From positions 480-18,682 of the forward strand of contig PMOF01000133.1 in the NCBI GenBank assembly GCA_003162495.1: DNA of 18,203 nucleotides, given 5' to 3'. A program made the position numbers and the translations under genes. Positions within the stretch are counted from its first letter, which is position 1; the number at the start of each line of letters is the position of its first letter. This DNA comes from Acidobacteriaceae bacterium (lineage in GTDB: Bacteria; Acidobacteriota; Terriglobia; Terriglobales; Acidobacteriaceae). Of this stretch, positions 1-5,743 are shown in pieces. The notes under the pieces are model-generated. The model had not been told where the DNA came from. It did no database searches and was given only the letters and a program-made list of their open reading frames with translations.

Positions 1-210
1 AAATGTCGAGTCGGGAAAGCGCAGGTCGGCGCCCAGCGTGATGAGCGTGAGGCCGCACGCGCGCAGCGCCTGGCAGTAGTCCGCATGCTGCGCGAGCACT
101 TGGTCAAGACGCGGGACGCCCAGGCTGGCGGTCGTCAGCCCCGCATCGAAGTTGCTTCCAGGGGTGCGAACGATGGCGTGCTTAAACAAGCGGCAGTCCT
201 CCACGTGCAT
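1..210 (-). CDS. Dimethylarginine dimethylaminohydrolase / arginine deiminase-like protein, N-terminal fragment (3' end outside window)
   Basis: The first 70 residues of a gene that runs off the left edge are visible. They read MHVEDCRLFKHAIVRTPG at the start, then a GLTTASLG segment, and end in the motif RFPDSTF. This is the N-terminal pattern of dimethylargininases (DDAH), members of the guanidino-modifying amidinotransferase superfamily. Known DDAH enzymes hydrolyse methylated arginine to citrulline and an alkylamine, and the Asp of the FPD motif (D67 here) lies in the substrate-binding region. The catalytic His and Cys would be in the missing part. The start is the ATG at 210, because an in-frame stop lies 36 bases upstream at the end of the HNH gene and no other start codon lies between. 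It follows that gene by 33 bases on the same strand, so co-transcription is likely. An arginine deiminase-related enzyme of other specificity remains possible. Confidence 0.85.
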   Translation of the reverse strand, partial: MHVEDCRLFKHAIVRTPGSNFDAGLTTASLGVPRLDQVLAQHADYCQALRACGLTLITLGADLRFPDSTF

Positions 211-243
211 GATTGCACAAGCGTGGGGGCCTTCATTTCCTCT

Positions 244-873
244 TCAATAGAAAAGGTACTTGCGCCAGCGGTCGTCTCCGCGGCCCAGCATGCGCATGAT
301 CTGGCGGCTGGTGTGGAGCGAGAAGGGCCGCGGTTCGCGGATGAGGATCATGTCGTCGATTTCGTGGAGCAGGCGGTTGCCCTTGCGGCGGTTGCAGGCG
401 TGGCAGCAGGCGACGAGGTTTTCCCAGGTGGAGTTGCCGCCGCGGGAACGAGGAATGACGTGATCCAGGGTGAGCTCGCCGGAGGGCAGCACGACGCCGC
501 AGTATTGGCAACTGTTGCGGTCGCGGAGCAGGATATTTTTGCGCGAGAGGGCACGCGTCTGGTGGGGGATGCGGCGGTATTCAAGCAGCCGGATGACCGA
601 GGGCATGGCGATGCGGGTGCGTTGGGCATGGAGGGTGAGGCCGTGCTCCTCCTCAGTGCGCGCGATGCCTTTGAGCACCAGCACCAGGGCGCGGCGCGCG
701 CCGCAGATGTTGATGGGCTCATAAGACGCATTGAGCACCAGAACGGGCATCTGCAGCATGTGGATGGGCTGAGCGCCGCGCGCAGCAGCCGCGTAGTCCC
801 CGGCATAGGCAGCCGCGGCCTTGGCGATGGACTTTTGCTTGCGGGCATGAATCATAGCTTTTCCCAGCGACAT
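244..873 (-). CDS. HNH endonuclease family protein
   Basis: A 209-aa protein with a C-terminal HNH nuclease fold. A zinc-binding CxxC knuckle (C122, C125) is followed by the Asp-His pair of the catalytic segment (D137-H138, in [11 protein letters not shown]), N152 in the WENL motif, and a second CxxC (C157, C160) with N161 after it. These are the metal- and DNA-binding positions of the family. Residues 43-110 ([26 protein letters not shown] onward) are the N-terminal region typical of small bacterial stand-alone HNH proteins. The in-frame sequence reaches 1044, but the ATG at 873 is preferred because it has a GAGG-rich ribosome site and avoids overlapping comF. It lies 14 bases after comF, so the two are probably co-transcribed. 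The cellular job of this class is not established. Restriction, DNA processing and repair are all possible. No methylase or other restriction subunit is adjacent. Confidence 0.9.
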   Translation of the reverse strand: MSLGKAMIHARKQKSIAKAAAAYAGDYAAAARGAQPIHMLQMPVLVLNASYEPINICGARRALVLVLKGIARTEEEHGLTLHAQRTRIAMPSVIRLLEYRRIPHQTRALSRKNILLRDRNSCQYCGVVLPSGELTLDHVIPRSRGGNSTWENLVACCHACNRRKGNRLLHEIDDMILIREPRPFSLHTSRQIMRMLGRGDDRWRKYLFY

Positions 874-887
874 CTCTTTTTCCCTCG

Positions 888-1778
888 TTAAAAAGATGGT
901 TGGTCTTGCGATGAGTAAATGCTTCGTTGCTGTGCGGCTATGGCCGGCGGGTTTTCCGGCAGGCCGGGGTCGTCCTCTTGTTGCAAGCGGGAGCCGCGGT
1001 TGAATGGGTTGATGAGACGAGCTCTGGCCAGTGTGGCCACCCACACCGAAGCGGCTCCGGCGCGGATGAGAGCCTGTGCGGCGGCGCGGGCCGTAGCGCC
1101 GGTGGTGAATATGTCATCGATGAGCAGAATGTGCCTGGAGGCAACCGCGGCGGGATCGGAAACCGAGAAGGCGCCGCGGACATTCAAGCGCCGCATGCGC
1201 GGCGTGAGGCCCGCCTGGCTATCGGTGGCGCGCAGGCGCATGAGAGTGCTTGAAGCGAGCGTCAGCCGCCACTCCGGATGGGATTTGCGTAGGAAGGCGA
1301 GGGCGTGCACGGCCAGCGACCGGGACTGGTTGAATCCGCGTTGGTTGAGCTTGGATCGGTGCAACGGAACCGGAACCACCAGCATTTCCACGGGCGCTTC
1401 GGTTGCCAACTGGGCGATGGCCTCGGCCAGCATTCGGCCCAATTCCCTGGCCGCCGGATGGAGCCGGTCGTATTTGAGGGCGTGGATGGCGGCTCTCATG
1501 CGGTCCTGGTAAAGCCCGTAGGCAACGGCTCGCACAAACGGCGGAGGCGCCTGGCGGCAGGCGCGGCAAAGAGCGGCGGACGATGGACCGGCTTGCGCGG
1601 AGCCCAAAGCGAGCGCGGGCGCGGAAAGGGTGTCCCCGCAGCGAGCGCATGAAAGACTGCTCTGCATGGGAAACTCAGTCCAGCAAACATCGCAGATTGG
1701 CGCAGAAGAGAGCTGCGGCAGAGGGGAGCCGCAAAGAGTACAAAATGCAGGAAGGAGGGCACAACCCAAGGAGTCCAT
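888..1778 (-). CDS. comF: ComF family protein (phosphoribosyltransferase-like)
   Basis: A 296-aa protein. Residues 13-74 carry four cysteine pairs (C13/C16, C29/C32, C44/C47, C71/C74), the N-terminal zinc-finger region of ComF. Residues 85-255 form a type I phosphoribosyltransferase domain with the PRPP-binding loop [13 protein letters not shown] at 217-229 and the family segment [18 protein letters not shown] at 136-153. ComF is known from natural transformation, where it acts on the cytoplasmic side during uptake of single-stranded DNA, but it is kept in many species not known to be competent. The ATG at 1778 is chosen because the peptide from there matches the usual ComF start. The in-frame extension to 1916 is Arg/Pro-rich and unlike the family. 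About 35 residues after the PRT domain are low-complexity and variable. It is the first gene of a probable comF-HNH-dimethylargininase operon. Confidence 0.93.
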   Translation of the reverse strand: MDSLGCALLPAFCTLCGSPLPQLSSAPICDVCWTEFPMQSSLSCARCGDTLSAPALALGSAQAGPSSAALCRACRQAPPPFVRAVAYGLYQDRMRAAIHALKYDRLHPAARELGRMLAEAIAQLATEAPVEMLVVPVPLHRSKLNQRGFNQSRSLAVHALAFLRKSHPEWRLTLASSTLMRLRATDSQAGLTPRMRRLNVRGAFSVSDPAAVASRHILLIDDIFTTGATARAAAQALIRAGAASVWVATLARARLINPFNRGSRLQQEDDPGLPENPPAIAAQQRSIYSSQDQPSF

Positions 1779-2058
1779 GGGACTTCGAAGCACGCGAACG
1801 ATTGCGCGCCACCGGGAAGCCTCCGATGGTGGAACGTCGAACGTCAGTGAACCGGAGTCCCTGAGGAAGACGCACCTCACTTTGGGTGGCGCAGGGCGAC
1901 GCGCCTCCCTGCACATCAGTATACCTGCAGATTGAAAATCGTTCTACAGACTGGGACACAGGTGTACATGGCTGCAGGCAAAAATGCGAATAGAGCAACA
2001 ATACGGCCAAAGCCGCGCGCGGGCGGCGATGAGAGTTCTCGGGCGGGACGGGCGCTGG

Positions 2059-2274
2059 TTAGCGGCCTTCCCGCGCACCCATAAAGAGCAGAGCGCCCCC
2101 AGCGACAATGCCCACCAAGCCGAGGATGGGGGGAATTGGAACGTTGTGATGTTCCGTCTTTTCGATTTGAATGGGTCCCAGGTCCATGGCCTTTTTGTGG
2201 CTGGTATAAGAGAACCCGCCGTAGATCACTCCGGCGATACCAGCCACGATCAATAAAATTCCTGCGAGCTTCAT
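2059..2274 (-). CDS. Small two-helix membrane protein of unknown function
   Basis: A 71-aa protein. Helix 1 (about residues 3-20, LAGILLIVAGIAGVIYGG) and helix 2 (about 47-66, PPILGLVGIVAGGALLFMG) flank a polar loop containing DLGPIQIEKTEHHNVPIPP. It ends in a short basic tail. It should lie in the inner membrane with the loop on one face. I do not assign a named family. The arrangement of two helices around an LGPIQ/IP(I/P)P loop looks like small conserved hypothetical proteins of soil bacteria, and that resemblance is from memory only. The ATG at 2274 has a GAGG ribosome site 8 bases upstream. The frame is open further upstream, but that extension is polar and has no comparable site. It lies downstream of csbD and lmo0937-type genes on the same strand, so a role in envelope stress is a reasonable guess and nothing more. 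Confidence 0.75.
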   Translation of the reverse strand: MKLAGILLIVAGIAGVIYGGFSYTSHKKAMDLGPIQIEKTEHHNVPIPPILGLVGIVAGGALLFMGAREGR

Positions 2275-2435
2275 TCCAATGCCTCGTTCCCAAGGTTTCG
2301 CCGCCAGGCCGGCGTCGAAGCCTAAGGAGTAATCCGCTACGGGGCGGTTTGGGTCTGCCGATCCGCTCCCTCGGCTGGAAAATCTTCCCACAGGCCTGAA
2401 CGAACCTGCGCCCTTTTGAAATCTAAATACAATAT

Positions 2436-2451
2436 CCCCACCGAACCGGGG
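2436..2451 (-). terminator. Weak terminator-like hairpin downstream of the CsbD gene
   Basis: Read on the minus strand, a CCCC/GGGG stem with an 8-base loop is followed by an A/T-rich tract (ATATTGTATTT). It sits just past the stop of the CsbD gene at 2457. The stem is only 4 bp, so termination efficiency is doubtful. Confidence 0.3.
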
Positions 2452-2456
2452 CCTTG

Positions 2457-2720
2457 CTAGCTGCCGGCCGCTTCGTGGTGCTTGCGCTCCGCTTCAAGAC
2501 GCTCATGCTCGCGAGCGTCGGTGTCGCGCTCCCGGTTCGCATCGTTGCTGGCGCCACGGGCCGCATCCTTCACGTTCCCCCAGGCTTTCTCAACTTTCCC
2601 TTTCACCTGTTGCCCTGCGCCCTCGACTTGAGTGCCAGTGTTGCCTGTCCACTCGCCGACTTGGCGCTTTGCGCGTCCTGCCAGGTCATCGACCGTGCCT
2701 TTGATTGTGTCCTTGTTCAT
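2457..2720 (-). CDS. CsbD-like stress response protein
   Basis: An 87-aa, very hydrophilic protein starting MNKDTIKGTVDDLAGRAKRQVGEWTGN, followed by QVEGAGQQVKGKVEKAWGNVKDAARG. This is the CsbD pattern of paired KGxxxxxxGxxK-type helices. The tail (about residues 56-87) is rich in Glu, Arg and His and probably disordered. CsbD proteins are abundant general-stress proteins, under sigma-B in Bacillus, with no known enzymatic activity. They are predicted to be cytoplasmic and flexible. The ATG at 2720 has a near-perfect GGAGGTGG ribosome site 4 bases upstream, which argues for strong translation and excludes the longer frame from 2777. The lmo0937-type gene lies 93 bases upstream on the same strand. 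Such small stress genes often cluster, which fits a shared stress-induced unit. Confidence 0.93.
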   Translation of the reverse strand: MNKDTIKGTVDDLAGRAKRQVGEWTGNTGTQVEGAGQQVKGKVEKAWGNVKDAARGASNDANRERDTDAREHERLEAERKHHEAAGS

Positions 2721-2813
2721 TTTCCACCTCCGTGGAGCTGCGGTTGAATGGGTAATGAGGCGTGAAGTTGTCCTCATGCCCCGCTTAAAAGTGAATTCAT
2801 CTTCTGGGTGTTG

Positions 2814-2966
2814 TCAGATAGCTGACCTGCGGCCCGCGAGCAGTTGGAAAACCAGCACGATCACTGCCAGCACAAGCAGCAGATGAATGTATCCGCCCAA
2901 CGTGTAGGAACTCACCAGTCCGAGAAACCATAGAACCAGAAGAATTACAAAGATGGTCCAAAGCAT
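2814..2966 (-). CDS. lmo0937 family small membrane protein
   Basis: A 50-aa peptide beginning MLWTIFVILLVLWFLGLVSSYTLGGYIHLLLVLAV. It has two hydrophobic helices (about residues 2-19 and 27-45) joined by a short SYTLGG turn, and a basic AGRRSAI end. The pattern of W near the start, a GLVSxYTLGGxIH turn and a terminal GRR is that of the lmo0937 family of tiny membrane proteins, whose function is unknown. A GGAGG ribosome site lies just before the ATG at 2966. The in-frame extension to 3155 has no family resemblance and is rejected. It is probably the first gene of the minus-strand stress group with csbD. The divergent 435-base region before it may hold the promoter. Confidence 0.85.
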   Translation of the reverse strand: MLWTIFVILLVLWFLGLVSSYTLGGYIHLLLVLAVIVLVFQLLAGRRSAI

Positions 2967-3401
2967 GCCTAACCTCCAAGCTTGCGCTCTTCTTGCTGCC
3001 ACTACAGGTTCTTTGACGCCAAAGCGGGAGCCGATGGTTGTTCGCGAGCTAAAAGAATTGCACCCGCGATTCATCAATGACAATTTGCAGTTAGGCCCGG
3101 CAAACCAATGCAAGCATTCGCGCAACCAATAGCTATTGGGCTCCAATCGGGGCATTAGAAGCTCCCTTACGATGCACAGGGATTCAATGCGTCCGGCTGC
3201 GATACTTGTAACTCCGCGATCTTACCGTTGCGCGGCGTTCGCTTCTTGATCGAGTTGGGCACTCGCTTGCTTCTTATTGATGTGGATTCAAGATAGTCGA
3301 CTTAGTGACCAGATCTTTCGCCAGCTTCCAACACCGATTTATGATTGCGGCCACCGATTTACCGCAAACGAATAGGTGCGGCCGGAAGAACAGGAGTGCG
3401 G
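2967..3401. other. Divergent intergenic region between lmo0937-type gene and alpha-amylase
   Basis: 435 bases without a supportable gene. It must hold promoters for the minus-strand stress genes and for the plus-strand amylase. The only clear structure is the perfect dyad at 3126-3139. Short open frames here lack ribosome sites and recognisable protein sequence. I could not fix a convincing -35/-10 pair on either strand. Confidence 0.6.
3126..3139. promoter_or_regulatory. Perfect 14-bp palindrome, possible operator
   Basis: CCAATAGCTATTGG is self-complementary with no spacer. It lies about 160 bases upstream of the lmo0937-type start and about 260 bases upstream of the amylase start. A dimeric regulator site is possible, but the regulator is unknown and chance is not excluded. 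Confidence 0.3.
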
Positions 3402-4736
3402 ATGGCTGTGATGATGCAGGCGTTCTATTGGGATGGGCCGATCAAGGAAAACAAGCGCGGCGAGTGGTGGAACTATGTTGCCGAGAAGGTGCCGCAGCTG
3501 GGCTCCGCGGGCATCAATTCCATTTGGCTCCCGCCGTTCAGCAAGTGTTCCGTTGTAACTTCGAATGGATACGATCCATACGATTACTTCGACCTGGGGG
3601 ATTTCGACCAGAAAGGCGGAGCGAAGACGCTCTATGGCAATCGCGCCGAACTTGAGAAGCTGATTCGAGTTATGCGAGAGCATAACATCGGCGCCATCGC
3701 CGACATGGTGATCAACCACAATTCTGGCGCCGACGAGGAAGAGACGAACCCGCTGGATGGCAAGAAGCGATGGACCAAGTTTTCACCCAGGAGCGGGAAG
3801 TTTCCGCGCGATTGGAACTGCTTCCATCCCTGCCGCTATGAACGGGCCATGATTGAGGGCGAGAAGTTCGCGGGGTTTCCGCATTTATGTCATCGCAGCC
3901 CTCGGGTGTATGAGGCGATGTTCGAGTATGCCCGTCTGGCTATCGAGGAACTTGATTTCGATGGCTTGCGATTCGACTTTGTAAAGGGTTACGGAGCGTG
4001 GATGATCGGCCTGCTGGCGAAGTATCAATACCAGAAGCGGGACGCGCGCGAGTTCACGCCATTTGTCGTCGGGGAATACTGGTCGGGTCCCGAGGATATC
4101 GCCGGGTGGCTGGACGGTGTGCGCGCCGTAACCGACGGCCAGATTGCGGCCTTTGATTTCCCGCTGCGCTACAAGCTGAAAGACGTGTGCGATACGCCCA
4201 ACTACGATCTGCGCAACTTGACGGATGGTGAATCGGTATCCGCGGCGCGGCCCTTTAATGCCGTGACCTTCACCGAAAATCACGACATGGGCGGCAATGA
4301 AGTGGTGAACGACAAGATGCTGGGATACTCCTTCATTCTGACCGGCGATGGATATCCCTGCGTGTTCTGGTGGGACTATTTCAATTGCGAACTGGCGCGG
4401 CCGGGAACGCCTAACGGAATCGATGCCCTGATCGCTGCGCACCATCGACACGCGGGCGGCGAGTCCAGCGTTCTGCATGCCGACCCGGATTTGTATATCA
4501 TGCAGCGCGGTGGAACCGAAGCACAGACGGGGCTGGTCTACGTTCTTAACAATCTTGGGAATCAATGGAGCGGCACATCGGTAAAGACCAAGTGGGCGAA
4601 CAAGAAGTTCACGCCGGTGGCCTGGGACGGCCATGACACGGCGCATCCCGATGAGCGCACAACCGACGGCGAAGGGAATGCGGAGTTTCCCGCGCCCCCG
4701 CGCGGTTACTGCGTCTATGCGCCGGCAGGTTATTGA
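3402..4736 (+). CDS. Alpha-amylase, GH13 family, cytoplasmic
   Basis: A 444-aa (beta/alpha)8-barrel glycosidase. The conserved GH13 regions are visible in order: region I ADMVINH (100-106), region II GLRFDFVKG (188-196) with the nucleophile D192, region III VVGEYW (222-227) with the acid/base E225, and region IV FTENHD (290-295) with the transition-state stabiliser D295. The start VMMQAFYWD and the segment SNGYDPYDYFDLGDFDQKGG resemble the compact archaeal and plant-type amylases (GH13 subfamilies 6/7). The subfamily call is from pattern memory. It should hydrolyse alpha-1,4-glucans. No signal peptide is present, so it probably acts on intracellular glycogen or maltodextrin. The ATG at 3402 follows AGGAG at the right distance. 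The upstream in-frame extension is not family-like. A small beta-sheet domain C follows the barrel (about 355-444). It lies amid stress genes, not beside other glycogen genes. Confidence 0.93.
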   Translation: MAVMMQAFYWDGPIKENKRGEWWNYVAEKVPQLGSAGINSIWLPPFSKCSVVTSNGYDPYDYFDLGDFDQKGGAKTLYGNRAELEKLIRVMREHNIGAIADMVINHNSGADEEETNPLDGKKRWTKFSPRSGKFPRDWNCFHPCRYERAMIEGEKFAGFPHLCHRSPRVYEAMFEYARLAIEELDFDGLRFDFVKGYGAWMIGLLAKYQYQKRDAREFTPFVVGEYWSGPEDIAGWLDGVRAVTDGQIAAFDFPLRYKLKDVCDTPNYDLRNLTDGESVSAARPFNAVTFTENHDMGGNEVVNDKMLGYSFILTGDGYPCVFWWDYFNCELARPGTPNGIDALIAAHHRHAGGESSVLHADPDLYIMQRGGTEAQTGLVYVLNNLGNQWSGTSVKTKWANKKFTPVAWDGHDTAHPDERTTDGEGNAEFPAPPRGYCVYAPAGY

Positions 4737-4869
4737 CAAGGCGGCGAGCCGGCTGTCTTTCAAACGGGCGCGAGATTGAAAGGGCGTTACACGACGAACC
4801 TTTAGATTTCGTTAAACCTCAGGTTGTCCTAACAAAAAAGAATGCATCTTAACTTGTGAAGGAGAAACT

Positions 4870-5019
4870 ATGTTGCTGCTCATTATTCTCATCGTGTTGA
4901 TCTTCGGATTCGGTTACGGCGGCTATCGGATGGGGCCAGGAGTCGGTTACTACGGCGGGGGCGGGCTCAGCCTGATCCTCGTAATCGTGTTGATTCTTCT
5001 TTTGCTTAAAGTAATCTGA
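4870..5019 (+). CDS. Small hydrophobic Gly/Tyr-rich protein (DUF3309-like)
   Basis: A 49-aa peptide. It has two hydrophobic helices, MLLLIILIVLIFGFG and a C-terminal GLSLILVIVLILLLLKVI. They are separated by a Gly/Tyr-rich turn (GYGGYRMGPGVGYYGGGG). The layout matches the tiny DUF3309-type membrane proteins common in proteobacteria and acidobacteria, whose function is unknown. A GAAGGAG ribosome site lies 5-6 bases before the ATG, which makes this a real gene despite its size. It begins 133 bases after the amylase on the same strand, so it may be co-transcribed or have its own promoter. Two hairpins follow the stop. Confidence 0.8.
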   Translation: MLLLIILIVLIFGFGYGGYRMGPGVGYYGGGGLSLILVIVLILLLLKVI

Positions 5020-5037
5020 TTACCCTCACCGGCCTCA

Positions 5038-5094
5038 GCGACCAGCGGCTGGTCACTGTATGGCCGCGTCCACGATCGGAGTGTGGGCGCGGCC
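5038..5094. terminator. Two successive hairpins between convergent genes
   Basis: GACCAGC (5040-5046) and GCTGGTC (5048-5054) form a perfect 7-bp inverted repeat. A second hairpin pairs GGCCGCG (5062-5068) with CGCGGCC (5088-5094), with partial pairing inside. They lie between the DUF3309-like gene (+) and the iron permease gene (-), the place for a bidirectional terminator. No clear U-tract follows on either strand, so intrinsic termination is uncertain. Confidence 0.4.
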
Positions 5095-5179
5095 ACGGCG
5101 GCTGGGGATGCGAGGCCAGCGGCGAGATGCAAGCTGGGTGGCCATGATCTTATGATCTGCAGCCGCCCGAAGTCTCGAG

Positions 5180-5608
5180 TCAGGTCAACCCTGGACCGGG
5201 AGAGATAGGCGGCTGCCTTTCTGTCCAGGCCGTCTTGATTTTTTCGTAAGTCGCCTGCAATTGATCCAATTCCAAATCGCTTAATCTTTCAATATCGATC
5301 ATTTGATTTCGAGCTTTGTCCGCAGCGCGGATCAACTCATTGAGCTTGAGATTGATAGCGCGCGCATCGCGATTTTGCGTGTTCTGGATCAGGAAAACCA
5401 TCAAGAATGTGGCGATGCTTGTTCCCGTGCCGACGACTTGCGCCCACCTGTTTGAGAAATGGAAAATCGGGCCGGTGGCAGCCCACACGACGATCACCAG
5501 GCCCGCGCCCAGAAATGCCCAGGTGGATCCGAGCCATGCGGAAGCCGATGCGGCGAATCGACCGAAGTGATGGTGAACTGTCAGCGGTTCATTTGCGGCT
5601 TTGCTCAT
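5180..5608 (-). CDS. Low affinity iron permease family protein
   Basis: A 142-aa protein of the low-affinity iron permease (Fet4-like) family. Two transmembrane helices are visible (about residues 27-49, WLGSTWAFLGAGLVIVVWAATGP, and 58-75, VVGTGTSIATFLMVFLIQ). The second runs into the family signature FLIQNTQNRDARAINLKLNELIRA (72-95), and a cytoplasmic helical tail follows. An N-terminal HHHFGRFA segment precedes helix 1, as is usual in the family. Yeast Fet4 transports Fe(II), whereas the short bacterial forms have no proven substrate. The ATG at 5608 has an AAAGG ribosome site 7 bases upstream. The further open frame to 5698 is not family-like. It is convergent with the DUF3309-like gene and divergent from the first CRTAC1 gene. 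The tail ends with a short Pro/Gly-rich stretch. Confidence 0.9.
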   Translation of the reverse strand: MSKAANEPLTVHHHFGRFAASASAWLGSTWAFLGAGLVIVVWAATGPIFHFSNRWAQVVGTGTSIATFLMVFLIQNTQNRDARAINLKLNELIRAADKARNQMIDIERLSDLELDQLQATYEKIKTAWTERQPPISPGPGLT

Positions 5609-5743
5609 GTGCGTGCCTTTCGTTGGCTTTCTACTCTTCAACGATAAACTTGCGCAGCCGGGTTGCGACTCTCGCTGAGGGCAGCCCACCCTATCCAACC
5701 GAGGCGCAGATTACGATACACTGCAAGCCGTGGGGGATTCCCT

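Noticed and set aside
85..891. 268-residue plus-strand frame opposite the HNH gene
   Set aside because: The minus strand carries clear HNH motifs and a ribosome site. The plus frame is an Ala/Asp/Val-rich shadow.
1924..1978. CCTGCAG / CTGCAGG inverted repeat upstream of comF
   Set aside because: The arms are only 7 bp with 41 bases between. Chance is likely and nothing else supports a structured RNA.
3345..3401. Upstream in-frame extension of the amylase (RPPIYRKRIGAAGRTGVR)
   Set aside because: It is basic and not a signal peptide. The AGGAG site before the ATG at 3402 marks the better start.
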